A DNA stretch of 22,836 bases from CAYNST01 sp964641175 (GCA_964641175.1 CAZXLJ010000052.1:1-22836); one strand, 5' to 3'. Numbered from the stretch's first letter, positions 15,067 through 22,739 are shown. Notes: generated from the sequence alone by a model not told the origin. Numbers and translations are program-made.

Positions 15067-16029
15067 GTGTCCGGTGGTCATTTAGTGCCTGGTGAAATTG
15101 CTGATTCCACAGGGCGCCTGGTCGTGGTTGGTCTGGGACTGATCGGAGGCAGCCTCGCAGCCGCAGTGCGCAACCGTAAGCTGTGTTCAGAAATATGGGG
15201 CGTTGCACTTCTAGACGATACCTGCAGGCGAGCTGTTGAGCTCGGAATCGTGGATCAGGCACATACCTCCTTGAAACATTGGGCTCCTCACCTGGGGAAA
15301 GGGGATATCGTTTTTATCGCGGTTCCGACCCTTGCTGTGGCCGGCGTACTTCGTGAGGTGAAAGCACTGGTGTCTCCGGAGGTCACCGTAACGGATGGCG
15401 CCAGTGTGAAAGGCAGCGTGCTGGCCGACGTTGAGTCGGTGTATGGCCGGATACCTCCGCAGGTAGTTCTAGGGCATCCTATCGCCGGGTCGGAGAAAAG
15501 TGGTGTGGAGGCGGCTGATCCATTGTTATACGAGCGGCATCGGGTCATCTTGACTCCAATGCCCGAGACGGGAGCCGATCACCTTGAGCGGGTGCGAGGT
15601 TTATGGCAGGCGGTGGGTGCCGAAGTGCTGGAAATGTCTGTCGGGGATCATGATGAGGTCCTGGCCGCCACGAGTCATCTTCCGCATGCAATTGCGTATT
15701 CGCTGGTCGATACGCTTGCGCACGACAGTCAGAACGAAAATATATTCCGATACGCCGCCGGCGGATTCCGCGACTTTACCCGTATAGCGTCCAGCGATGC
15801 GACCATGTGGCGTGACATCATGCTGGCTAATCGGTCGGCTGTGCTGAAGGCGATGGACATGTTTTCAGCGAATCTCGATCGATTGCGAAATGCGGTGGAA
15901 AATGGAGATGGAGAGGGGCTGCTGGACACCTTTACTCGTGCAAAGAAAGCACGCGACCACTTCACATGCATGCTCGCGCAGACCTGTGAGACCTCCAATA
16001 GCCTGGATGCCAGTAACCGTAAGCACTGA
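15067..16029 (+). CDS. tyrA: prephenate/arogenate dehydrogenase TyrA
   Basis: This is an NAD(P)-dependent dehydrogenase that makes the tyrosine precursor from prephenate or arogenate. The 320-residue product has the nucleotide-binding loop VVVGLGLIGGSL (residues 19-30), TVTDGASVKG, the catalytic-region motif LGHPIAGSEKSG, and SHLPHAIAYSL. It begins with GTG 15067, 9 nt after the pheA stop; GTG 15085 is an alternative. The pseudomonad homologue is joined to AroA (EPSP synthase). Here the gene ends after the dehydrogenase domain and no aroA follows, and hisC2 is absent between pheA and tyrA. It closes the gyrA-pheA-tyrA run. Confidence 0.93.
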   Translation: MSGGHLVPGEIADSTGRLVVVGLGLIGGSLAAAVRNRKLCSEIWGVALLDDTCRRAVELGIVDQAHTSLKHWAPHLGKGDIVFIAVPTLAVAGVLREVKALVSPEVTVTDGASVKGSVLADVESVYGRIPPQVVLGHPIAGSEKSGVEAADPLLYERHRVILTPMPETGADHLERVRGLWQAVGAEVLEMSVGDHDEVLAATSHLPHAIAYSLVDTLAHDSQNENIFRYAAGGFRDFTRIASSDATMWRDIMLANRSAVLKAMDMFSANLDRLRNAVENGDGEGLLDTFTRAKKARDHFTCMLAQTCETSNSLDASNRKH

Positions 16030-16104
16030 ACCGGAAGTTGTTGCACAAGCGTGGCGGTACAAGGGGGCATTTCTCAAGTAAATAAGAGCGAAGTCTCACG
16101 GCCG

Positions 16105-16161
16105 ACCGGTCCGGAAACGACTGGTTCCTCCGCAGAGAAGACCGTACAGTGCTGCGCGGAG
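16105..16161 (+). other. two stem-loops in the leader of the comEA-like gene
   Basis: ACCGGTC (16105-16111) pairs with GACTGGT (16119-16125) using one G-U pair. CTCCGC (16128-16133) pairs with GCGGAG (16156-16161). They lie in the 174-nt gap between tyrA and the helix-hairpin-helix gene. No T-run follows, so they are not clear terminators. Function unknown; chance pairing is possible. Confidence 0.35.
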
Positions 16162-16203
16162 ATCTTGAAGCTCCGTCAACTAACTGTATGAAGAGGGATA
16201 AGT

Positions 16204-16575
16204 ATGTTCAAGGATTCATCAATAGAAGGTTTGTCATTGAAAGCGAGCGCGCGCAAAGCCATCTGGAGCACTGCGAAAGCTTGCCTGGTTGCGGCCTCGC
16301 TGACGCTGGGCTCTATGGGTGCCATGGCGTCGCCTCAGGCGATTCACTTCAATAGTAGCGAAAGTGCTACTGCCCAGACGTTAACAGTTGATGTCAACGC
16401 TGCGGATGCTGAAGAACTGGCAGAAGTGCTGGTCGGAGTGGGGGAATCGAAAGCTCAGGCAATAGTCAGCTACCGTAATCAGAACGGACCGTTCAAAACC
16501 GCCGAGGATTTGTTACAGGTCAAAGGTATCGGCCAAGCGACGCTTGCCAGCAATAGGGATAGAATACGATTTTAA
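16204..16575 (+). CDS. ComEA-like secreted helix-hairpin-helix protein
   Basis: The product is a 123-residue periplasmic protein. Residues 1-42 form a signal peptide: a basic start, hydrophobic CLVAASLTLGSMGAMA, and an Ala-x-Ala cleavage site before Ser43. Residues 61-123 are a ComEA-type double helix-hairpin-helix: VDVNAADAEELAEVL, then GVGESKAQAIVSYR, then GPFKTAEDLLQVKGIG and NRDRIRF. Such domains bind DNA without sequence preference, and ComEA proteins pull DNA into the periplasm during transformation. Many gammaproteobacterial relatives are uncharacterised, so competence is not established here. The ribosome site AGAGGG is good. A GC-rich hairpin follows the stop. Confidence 0.85.
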   Translation: MFKDSSIEGLSLKASARKAIWSTAKACLVAASLTLGSMGAMASPQAIHFNSSESATAQTLTVDVNAADAEELAEVLVGVGESKAQAIVSYRNQNGPFKTAEDLLQVKGIGQATLASNRDRIRF

Positions 16576-16582
16576 CCTGGAG

Positions 16583-16604
16583 GCCCGGGCGGAAACGCCC
16601 GGGC
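16583..16604 (+). terminator. GC-rich hairpin after comEA-like gene
   Basis: GCCCGGGCG and CGCCCGGGC form a perfect 9-bp stem with a GAAA tetraloop, 8 nt after the stop codon. The following bases (AGAATCATCATTTG) are not a U-tract. It may be an imperfect intrinsic terminator or a 3'-end stabiliser that separates this gene from pyrF. Confidence 0.5.
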
Positions 16605-16615
16605 AGAATCATCAT

Positions 16616-16643
16616 TTGATTCGAGTGGTCGAATGAGTAAAAA
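16616..16643 (+). promoter_or_regulatory. candidate promoter for pyrF-cmk-lapAB with palindrome in spacer
   Basis: TTGATT (16616-16621) and TAAAAA (16638-16643) match 4 of 6 bases each, with a 16-nt spacer. The spacer overlaps the inverted repeat ATTCGA-GTGG-TCGAAT (16619-16634), a possible operator or RNA hairpin. Transcription would begin only a few bases before the pyrF ATG. Confidence 0.35.
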
Positions 16644-16658
16644 GAGTCGGCAATTTGC

Positions 16659-17363
16659 ATGAATAACCCGAAAATTATCGTAGCGCTGGATGTCGATCAT
16701 TGGCAAGCTTGTGAGCAGCTGGCACGTCGACTTGATCCCAAGTACTGTCGCGTGAAAGTGGGTAAAGAGTTATTCACGGCTTGTGGTCCGGCCATCGTGG
16801 ATTTGTTGCAGAAGCTCGGTTTCGAAGTCTTTTTGGACTTAAAGTTTCACGATATTCCCGCTACGGTAGGCAAAGCTGTCAAAGCTGCCGCCAATCTTGG
16901 CGTCTGGATGGTTAACGTCCATGCAGGAGGGGGTACCAGGATGCTGGAGCACGCACTCGATGGACTGGAACGGGCCAGGCACAAGCCTCTGCTCATTGCA
17001 GTGACCGTCCTGACCAGCATGACAGACGAGGATTTGAAAGGCGCGGGTGTGAACCGCAGTGTACGGGAGCAGGTAAATTTCCTGACCCGCCTGACTTGTG
17101 AGGCGGGGCTGCACGGCGTGGTTTGCTCGGCGCATGAAGCGGCATCGGTCAAACAGAATTTTGGTGAAGGCTTTTTGACAGTCACGCCGGGAATCAGGCT
17201 TGAAGGTGCGGCGGTCGATGATCAGCGGCGAATAATGACTCCTTTGCAGGCAGTAGCCGCGGGAAGTGATTTCCTCGTAATTGGCCGGCCAGTTACCGCT
17301 GCAGAGGAGCCAGCGGATGTGTGTATCAGAATTCATGAATCTCTTGTTAATGGTCACGAATAA
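16659..17363 (+). CDS. pyrF: orotidine 5'-phosphate decarboxylase PyrF
   Basis: It decarboxylates orotidine monophosphate to UMP, the last step of de novo pyrimidine synthesis. The 234-residue product has IIVALDVD at the start, Lys35 in RVKVGKELF, the catalytic DLKFHD (Asp60, Lys62, Asp65), VNVHAGGG, TVLTSM, and the phosphate-binding VTPGIR and FLVIGRPVT. The ribosome site is weak. Its stop overlaps the cmk start by one base (TAATG), so the pyrimidine genes pyrF and cmk are coupled. In many gammaproteobacteria pyrF follows lapB; here it precedes cmk instead. Confidence 0.97.
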   Translation: MNNPKIIVALDVDHWQACEQLARRLDPKYCRVKVGKELFTACGPAIVDLLQKLGFEVFLDLKFHDIPATVGKAVKAAANLGVWMVNVHAGGGTRMLEHALDGLERARHKPLLIAVTVLTSMTDEDLKGAGVNRSVREQVNFLTRLTCEAGLHGVVCSAHEAASVKQNFGEGFLTVTPGIRLEGAAVDDQRRIMTPLQAVAAGSDFLVIGRPVTAAEEPADVCIRIHESLVNGHE

Positions 17364-18085
17364 TGTCGAAAACAGAACAGCGAAACGCCGCAGTAATCCC
17401 TGTTATAGCGATTGATGGCCCCAGCGGTTCGGGTAAAGGAACCGTCGCACGTCAGGTCGCGGATGCAATGGGCTTTACACTCCTCGACAGCGGGGCGCTG
17501 TACCGATTGACAGCGCTTGCTGCAAGGAATAAATCAATTGATGTAAAGGACGAGTCTGCGATTGCAGGCATTGCAGAGCAACTAGACATCGAATTTCGAG
17601 TCGAAGCCGATGGTACACGGATATTTCTTGAAGGGTGTGATGTGTCCGACGCAATCAGGACAGAGGCCATCGGGCTCGAGGCATCGGTTGTCGCAGCTCT
17701 GCCAATGGTGCGTCAAGCGCTCCTCGATCGTCAGAGAGCATTTGTCCAGTCTCCTGGGCTGGTTGCGGACGGGCGTGATATGGGAACTGTGGTATTCCCG
17801 GGAGCGCCATTGAAGGTCTTTCTCACAGCTTCGGCCGAAGAAAGAGCAAAGCGGCGCGTGGCGCAGCTACGGCTGACCGGTGAACGGGGCGTGTTTGAGA
17901 AAGTGCTCCGAGATATCGAAGCTCGCGATCTACGCGATACGACACGCGCAAATGCTCCTCTCAAGCCGGCGCAGGATGCAGTTATCGTGGACAGTACTCA
18001 CCTGGGTGTAGAACAGGTAGTTAATACGGTTCTCCAGTTGGTGAGGGCTCGTTTGGAATCATCCAGGGGACATAATCATGCTTAA
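17363..18085 (+). CDS. cmk: cytidylate kinase
   Basis: It phosphorylates CMP and dCMP to their diphosphates. The 240-residue product has the P-loop GPSGSGKGT (residues 19-27), LDSGALYRL, VADGRDMGTVVFPGAPLK for NMP binding, and the lid region ERAKRRVAQL with RDLRDTTRANAPL. It overlaps pyrF by 1 nt and lapA by 8 nt, the tightest coupling in the window. In most relatives cmk is followed directly by rpsA; here lapA and lapB come between them. Confidence 0.96.
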   Translation: MSKTEQRNAAVIPVIAIDGPSGSGKGTVARQVADAMGFTLLDSGALYRLTALAARNKSIDVKDESAIAGIAEQLDIEFRVEADGTRIFLEGCDVSDAIRTEAIGLEASVVAALPMVRQALLDRQRAFVQSPGLVADGRDMGTVVFPGAPLKVFLTASAEERAKRRVAQLRLTGERGVFEKVLRDIEARDLRDTTRANAPLKPAQDAVIVDSTHLGVEQVVNTVLQLVRARLESSRGHNHA

Positions 18086-18386
18086 AAGGCTTCTCGGCAT
18101 ATTCCGTCGAGCGCTCGTGTGGCTGTGGGTAGTCTTTTTGATACTGGTGGGGGCGAAGCTGGCGCACCAGAATCAACAACTGCTCGAAGTCAGTGTGTTG
18201 GCGTGGCGTCTGCCGGAAGTGTCTGTCGGCGTTGTGATTACTTTGTCTTTTCTCGCTGGTGTTGCCTTTTGCTTACTGGCCTTATTGCCTGGATTTTATT
18301 TCCTCAAACTTCAACTGCGCCGGGCGAAATCTAACCAACACCTGGACAATGGAACAGAGTCTTTGTCCGGACGTCCGCTGTTGTAA
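18078..18386 (+). CDS. lapA: lipopolysaccharide assembly protein A (LapA, DUF1049)
   Basis: This is a 102-residue inner-membrane protein with a basic start (MLKRLLGIFRRA), two hydrophobic helices (about residues 10-28 and 47-73) and a polar tail. The LAHQNQQLLEVSVLAWRLPE segment between the helices is the DUF1049/LapA pattern. In E. coli LapA acts with LapB (YciM) in lipopolysaccharide assembly and control of LpxC turnover. It overlaps cmk by 8 nt and ends 3 nt before lapB, as expected for partners. Confidence 0.9.
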   Translation: MLKRLLGIFRRALVWLWVVFLILVGAKLAHQNQQLLEVSVLAWRLPEVSVGVVITLSFLAGVAFCLLALLPGFYFLKLQLRRAKSNQHLDNGTESLSGRPLL

Positions 18387-18389
18387 GGC

Positions 18390-19526
18390 ATGGACTTGAT
18401 AGTTTTCCTACTGTTGATGAGTGCCGTGGCGCTTGGATTTGCTGCGGGGCGCTGGAGTCTAGCGTCCCGATTTCTACCGTCCAGCGAGGCTTCGCGAGCC
18501 GTCCCTCGGCGTTACTTCGAGAGCCTCAATCAACTTTTGCATGAGCAGCACGACGTGGCGCTGGAAACGTTTGTGTCGAGCCTTGATGTAAACGCGGATA
18601 CCCTGGAGACTCATCTCGCATTGGGGAGCTTACTGAGGAAAAGGGGTGAGGTGGACCGGGCAATCCGTATCCACCAGAATCTTTTGACGCAACCGGGGCT
18701 GCAAGGTCGGGAAATGGAGCAAGCCCAACTTGAACTCGCGTTAGATTATAAAGTTTCAGGTCTGCTCGACCGGGCGGAGGCGCTGCTGCGGGAGCTGCAG
18801 GTCACATCAAGTCCAGAAATCAGAGCCGCCGCTCTGGCCAATTTGGTCGAGGTTTATCAGGACGAGCAGGAGTGGCTGAAAGCCATTGATACAGCAGAAA
18901 AACTGTGTGTTCGTAAGCCGGCTTCTGATCTTCGTCACTGGCGACACCTTCAGGCAAATTATGCCTGTGAGCTGGCGGAAGCCGGCAGGCAGCGCAGTGA
19001 TCTCAACGACTTTCATAAATGGACTCAAAAGGCTCTCGAATTTGAAAAGCACAGCGCTCGAGCGGCAATAAACATGGGGTTTTGGAACCTGGCACAAGGC
19101 CGGTCTGCGGAAGCAATTCGCTGGCTCTCTCCCTTGGTAAAGCAGGGCAACATGCTGGTGGAGACTCTGCCACTGGTATCAGCTGCATACAAAAATCTTG
19201 GTAACAGGGCGCCCTACCTTGATTTTCTCCTTAACGTCTTTGAAAGGTCTCCCTCTGCCGCTCTCTATTTGCCTATTGCTGACGAACTGGACGCTTCGGG
19301 TGGGAACCAGGCAGCTGTAAGCTTTCTGCGGAAAGCCCTTGCAAAGGACCCGGTGCTGTCAGCTGTTTCCCGAAGCCTCGCCCTTTGCGGCGCGGAACCA
19401 GTGTCGTACACCGATGTGCGGGCGATAGTCGCCGACAATCTTCCCCCAGTGTTTGTCTGCAAACAGTGCGGTTTCGAAGGTGGACGCCTCTATTGGTGCT
19501 GTCCCACCTGCAACTCCTGGCTGTAA
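18390..19526 (+). CDS. lapB: lipopolysaccharide assembly protein B (LapB/YciM), short C-terminus
   Basis: The product is a 378-residue membrane-anchored adaptor. An N-terminal helix (about residues 3-20) is followed by an array of TPR-type helical repeats. A C-terminal rubredoxin-like metal site ends it, with CKQCG (Cys357, Cys360) and CCPTC (Cys371, Cys374). In E. coli it brings LpxC to FtsH and so limits lipopolysaccharide synthesis. The protein stops four residues after the last Cys; the tail ending IKPIRGLDG in E. coli is missing. No frameshifted remnant of that tail is evident after the stop. It starts 3 nt after lapA. A gap of 274 nt follows before rpsA. Confidence 0.92.
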   Translation: MDLIVFLLLMSAVALGFAAGRWSLASRFLPSSEASRAVPRRYFESLNQLLHEQHDVALETFVSSLDVNADTLETHLALGSLLRKRGEVDRAIRIHQNLLTQPGLQGREMEQAQLELALDYKVSGLLDRAEALLRELQVTSSPEIRAAALANLVEVYQDEQEWLKAIDTAEKLCVRKPASDLRHWRHLQANYACELAEAGRQRSDLNDFHKWTQKALEFEKHSARAAINMGFWNLAQGRSAEAIRWLSPLVKQGNMLVETLPLVSAAYKNLGNRAPYLDFLLNVFERSPSAALYLPIADELDASGGNQAAVSFLRKALAKDPVLSAVSRSLALCGAEPVSYTDVRAIVADNLPPVFVCKQCGFEGGRLYWCCPTCNSWL

Positions 19527-19580
19527 TCCGGTCTGTTTGTTCATTCCCGGATAGCAGATCATCACGTGAACAATGGTTAC

Positions 19581-19609
19581 TTGAAGTACCCCGCGTTTTC
19601 TGGTAGTTT
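19581..19609 (+). promoter_or_regulatory. candidate rpsA promoter
   Basis: TTGAAG (19581-19586) and TAGTTT (19604-19609) are spaced by 17 nt, with TGG just before the -10 (an extended element). Matches are 4 of 6 and 3 of 6. It lies 55 nt after the lapB stop and would give a leader of about 185 nt. GCGCAA/TTGCGC (19611-19624) sits over the predicted start. Confidence 0.35.
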
Positions 19610-19672
19610 CGCGCAACTTTGCGCTGGGCGCTCGATATAGAAGCGAGGTTTGGCCAAAGTTGTTCATTTGCA

Positions 19673-19777
19673 GCCGGTAACCTGTGCCAGGTTTTGGCGA
19701 ATCGGCTGAAGTGTTTAATCGTCCCGTACCCCTGGCAATACGGTTGAAAATGTTCGGGAATAGTCAGTCCCGAATGT
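19673..19777 (+). promoter_or_regulatory. rpsA mRNA leader with three consecutive stem-loops
   Basis: Three hairpins precede the start codon. The first is AACCTG/CAGGTT (19679-19693) with outer GCC/GGC arms. The second is CCGTA/TACGG (19724-19743). The third is TTCGGGA/TCCCGAA (19753-19774), extended by three weaker pairs to 19750-19777. An A/U-rich single-stranded stretch, then only AGG (19791-19793), stand before the ATG. Gammaproteobacterial rpsA leaders are known to fold into several hairpins that raise translation without a strong Shine-Dalgarno sequence and allow S1 to repress its own synthesis. The arrangement here fits that; the function is inferred. Confidence 0.6.
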
Positions 19778-19800
19778 GCTTCTTTATTATAGGTATCGCA

Positions 19801-21486
19801 ATGAGCGAGAGCTTCGCAGAACTCTTTGAAGAAAGTTTACGAACCGTCGAGATGGAACCCGGTTCAATTGTAACCGGCGTCGTCATTGACATAGACAATG
19901 ATTGGGTAACCGTTCATGCGGGGCTCAAGTCTGAAGGTGTCATCCCTGCATCGCAGTTCCTGGATGAATTCGGCAAGTTGAATCTCTCCATCGGTGATGA
20001 AGTTCAGGTTGCTCTGGAAACAGTAGAGGATGGATTCGGTGAAACCCGCTTGTCGCGTGAAAAAGCGAAGCGCGCAGAAAGCTGGAAGATTCTCGAAGCC
20101 GCTCACACGTCCGATGAAGTGGTTAAAGGCGTCATCAACGGTAAAGTGAAAGGCGGATTCACTGTCGACGTAGCAGGTATTCGTGCATTCCTTCCGGGGT
20201 CGCTGGTTGATATCCGGCCGGTTCGGGAGACTACGCATCTGGAAGGTAAAGAGCTTGAATTTAAAGTAATCAAGCTGGATCAGAAGCGTAACAACGTGGT
20301 CGTATCCCGACGCGCGGTCATGGAGCAGGCGAACTCGGACGAACGCGACGAGCTGCTGGCAACCCTTCAGGAAGGTATGGCTGTCAAAGGTATCGTCAAA
20401 AACCTGACAGATTATGGTGCTTTCGTTGATCTCGGTGGGGTTGATGGACTGTTACACATAACCGATATGGCCTGGAAGCGTATCAAGCATCCTAGCGAGA
20501 TCGTCAATGTCGGCGATGAAATTGAAGTTAAAGTGCTTAAGTTCGATCGCGAGCGCAATCGAGTTTCACTCGGTCTGAAACAGCTGGGCGAAGATCCCTG
20601 GCAAGCCATCACACAGCGTTACCCGGAAGGCGCCAAAGTGAAGGCGCGGGTCACCAATCTGACCGATTATGGCTGTTTTGCGGAAATCGAAACTGGTGTA
20701 GAAGGTCTGGTTCACGTGTCCGAAATGGATTGGACCAACAAGAACATCCATCCGTCCAAAGTAGTGCAACTCGGCGACGAGATCGAAGTGATGATCCTCG
20801 ATATCGACGAAGAACGGCGTCGTATTTCACTGGGTATCAAGCAGTGTCAGGAAAATCCCTGGGATGCGTTCTCTCGACAATACGCCAAGGGCGACAAGAT
20901 CACTGGGAAAATCAAGTCAATTACCGATTTCGGAATATTTATCGGCCTTGAAGGCGGAATAGACGGCCTGGTGCATCTGTCAGATATCTCCTGGAACGAA
21001 CCCGGCGAAGAAGCAGTGCGCAAGTTCAAGAAAGGTGACGAAATCGAGACCGTTGTATTGGCCATCGATTCCGAGCGTGAGCGCATTTCTCTGGGTATCA
21101 AGCAGCTCAATGAAGACCCATTCTCTTCCTATGTGGCGGAGAATGATAAAGGGACTATCGTAAAAGGCACGGTAAAAGAAGTAGATGCTAAAGGCGCTAT
21201 TATTACGCTTTCGGGCGATATTGAAGGTACCTTGAAAGCATCTGACCTGAGTCGTGACAAAGTCGAGGATGCCCGCAATCTACTGAGTCCAGGGGATGAG
21301 GTAGAGGCCAAAATCACCAGCGTCGATCGAAAGAATCGTACTATTCTTCTTTCAGTTAAAGCGAAAGACGTTGATGACGAAAAGGCGGCTATCAAAGAGC
21401 ACAGCACCAAGCAGTCCGATCAAATGGCTGCCACAACGATCGGGGACCTAATCAAGGCTCAGATCGAGAGCAAAGAAAATCGTTAA
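19801..21486 (+). CDS. rpsA: 30S ribosomal protein S1
   Basis: S1 unfolds and holds mRNA on the small subunit. The 561-residue product has six S1 (OB-fold) repeats. The first two, which bind the ribosome, are more divergent. The later ones share the pattern GxVKxxTDYGAFVDL, VDGLLHITDM, and GDEIEVKVLKFDRERNRVSL. The start MSESFAELFEESL is the family start. Longer in-frame extensions to 19684 are rejected because they run through the leader hairpins. It ends DLIKAQIESKENR and is followed by a strong terminator. ihfB, usually next, is absent; pssA follows. Confidence 0.97.
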   Translation: MSESFAELFEESLRTVEMEPGSIVTGVVIDIDNDWVTVHAGLKSEGVIPASQFLDEFGKLNLSIGDEVQVALETVEDGFGETRLSREKAKRAESWKILEAAHTSDEVVKGVINGKVKGGFTVDVAGIRAFLPGSLVDIRPVRETTHLEGKELEFKVIKLDQKRNNVVVSRRAVMEQANSDERDELLATLQEGMAVKGIVKNLTDYGAFVDLGGVDGLLHITDMAWKRIKHPSEIVNVGDEIEVKVLKFDRERNRVSLGLKQLGEDPWQAITQRYPEGAKVKARVTNLTDYGCFAEIETGVEGLVHVSEMDWTNKNIHPSKVVQLGDEIEVMILDIDEERRRISLGIKQCQENPWDAFSRQYAKGDKITGKIKSITDFGIFIGLEGGIDGLVHLSDISWNEPGEEAVRKFKKGDEIETVVLAIDSERERISLGIKQLNEDPFSSYVAENDKGTIVKGTVKEVDAKGAIITLSGDIEGTLKASDLSRDKVEDARNLLSPGDEVEAKITSVDRKNRTILLSVKAKDVDDEKAAIKEHSTKQSDQMAATTIGDLIKAQIESKENR

Positions 21487-21507
21487 ACAATTCTAATGTG
21501 CAAGTTC

Positions 21508-21535
21508 AACGGCCCGTAAGGGCCGTTTTTGTTTT
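21508..21535 (+). terminator. intrinsic terminator of rpsA
   Basis: AACGGCCC (21508-21515) and GGGCCGTT (21520-21527) form a perfect 8-bp stem with a GTAA loop, followed by TTTTTGTTTT. It begins 22 nt after the rpsA stop. Confidence 0.95.
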
Positions 21536-21647
21536 GGATCCGTAGGAATCAAGATGTTGTTGCTGGGGTTCACCGGAGCGCAAAGCAGCACGGGAGAAAA
21601 ACATTTAATTGATTTTTCGAATACAAACGCCGCAATCGGGGATATTT

Positions 21648-22529
21648 ATGTCAGAGAATCTCGACAAGCCAGGCGCCACTGAGCAGGAGCGATCAGTGCT
21701 GGCCATAGTGGATGATCATGAGGAGGAGGTGGTTAATGCCAGTGGCGAAAAAGTCAGGCGCAAAGGCGTTTTTTTGCTGCCGAACCTTATTACCACGGCG
21801 GCATTATTCGCGGGTTTTTATGCAATTGTCGCCGGCATGAAAGGTGATTTTGCTCAAGCGGGCATGGCTATAATTGTTGCACAGTTTATGGACGGGTTTG
21901 ACGGCCGGGTCGCGCGCATGACAAATACGACCAGCGCGTTTGGTGTGCAGTACGACAGCCTGTCGGACATGGTGTCTTTCGGTCTTGCTCCATCTCTGGT
22001 CATTTTCAGCTGGGGACTGGAACCCCTTGGTAAGGTGGGTTGGGCAGCGGCTTTTGTCTTTGCCTCCTGTGCCGCGCTGAGGTTGGCACGGTTCAATACG
22101 CAAGTCGAAACGGTGGACAAAAAATACTTCGTCGGACTTGCAAGTCCGCCCGCGGCAGCGGTGTTGGCAACGACCGTCTGGACCTGGCACGACGTTACAC
22201 CGTCCCGGGAGGTTTCTGCGCTGATCGCCTTGGTAACAATCGGTCTGGGCCTACTCATGGTGTCGAACCTGCGCTACACCAGCTTCAAGGATCTCAATCT
22301 CCGTGGTCGCGTCCCATTTGTCGTCATGCTGGCTGCACTGCTGGTGTTCGTGATCATCGCGATCGAACCCTCAAGTGTCCTACTGATGATGGCTTGTACC
22401 TATGCCGCGTCCGGTCCTGTGATGTGGTTGCTGGCGTTACGAAAACGGAATCGGGAAAAGCAGCAGGCCCCAGTCCCTGCCGAAGAACGGGCGCCCGATA
22501 GCATGCGAGGTCCGGACACGGAAGCGTAA
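21648..22529 (+). CDS. pssA: CDP-diacylglycerol-serine O-phosphatidyltransferase (phosphatidylserine synthase), membrane type
   Basis: It joins serine to CDP-diacylglycerol, the first step to phosphatidylethanolamine. The 293-residue product has an acidic cytoplasmic N-terminus, then KGVFLLPNLITTAALFAGFY. The CDP-alcohol phosphotransferase motif is complete: Asp85-Gly-x2-Ala-Arg90, Gly99, Asp103, Asp107. It has about six to eight membrane helices and a charged, Glu/Arg-rich tail. ATG 21648 is preferred over the upstream TTG 21609 because a GGGGA site precedes it. It stands alone: the rpsA terminator lies upstream and rrn-type promoters lie downstream. This is the integral-membrane family, not the E. 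coli phospholipase-D-like PssA. Confidence 0.93.
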   Translation: MSENLDKPGATEQERSVLAIVDDHEEEVVNASGEKVRRKGVFLLPNLITTAALFAGFYAIVAGMKGDFAQAGMAIIVAQFMDGFDGRVARMTNTTSAFGVQYDSLSDMVSFGLAPSLVIFSWGLEPLGKVGWAAAFVFASCAALRLARFNTQVETVDKKYFVGLASPPAAAVLATTVWTWHDVTPSREVSALIALVTIGLGLLMVSNLRYTSFKDLNLRGRVPFVVMLAALLVFVIIAIEPSSVLLMMACTYAASGPVMWLLALRKRNREKQQAPVPAEERAPDSMRGPDTEA

Positions 22530-22582
22530 CGGCACCCGATCTCGATGTTGCAGTGATGTTAATAAAATCTGGGAATGCGGTG

Positions 22583-22611
22583 TTGACGAACAGTAGCGGG
22601 ATACGCATAAT
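22583..22611 (+). promoter_or_regulatory. upstream rrn-type promoter
   Basis: TTGACG (22583-22588) and CATAAT (22606-22611) are 5 of 6 matches each with an ideal 17-nt spacer, followed by the GC-rich discriminator GCGCTCCCT. GC-rich discriminators are typical of stable-RNA promoters under ppGpp/DksA control. It points right, toward the predicted rRNA operon. Confidence 0.75.
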
Positions 22612-22673
22612 GCGCTCCCTCTGTGGGGCCCGAGGGCCGGCAGGGGGAAGGCAGCACTTTTTTGAAGCGATTA

Positions 22674-22732
22674 AATAAAACTTCGCTAAAGTAATAAAAA
22701 AGAGTTGCCAAGCTTCAAAAAATGCGTAGAAT
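22674..22732 (+). promoter_or_regulatory. downstream rrn-type promoter with A/T-rich UP region
   Basis: TTGCCA (22705-22710) and TAGAAT (22727-22732) are separated by 16 nt, the spacing of E. coli rrn P1 promoters. The discriminator is GCGCGCC. The 30 bases upstream are rich in A and T with several A-runs, as in an UP element. Together with the leader below, this marks the start of an rRNA operon. Confidence 0.85.
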
Positions 22733-22739
22733 GCGCGCC

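Noticed and set aside
19684..19800. 39-residue N-terminal extension of S1
   Set aside because: It runs through the leader hairpins. The protein family begins at MSESFAELFEESL.
22625..22668. GGCC-rich pairing followed by TTTTTT as a pssA terminator
   Set aside because: The stem (GGCC around CGAG) is only 4 bp and does not abut the T-run. It lies between two forward promoters, where a terminator would be odd.
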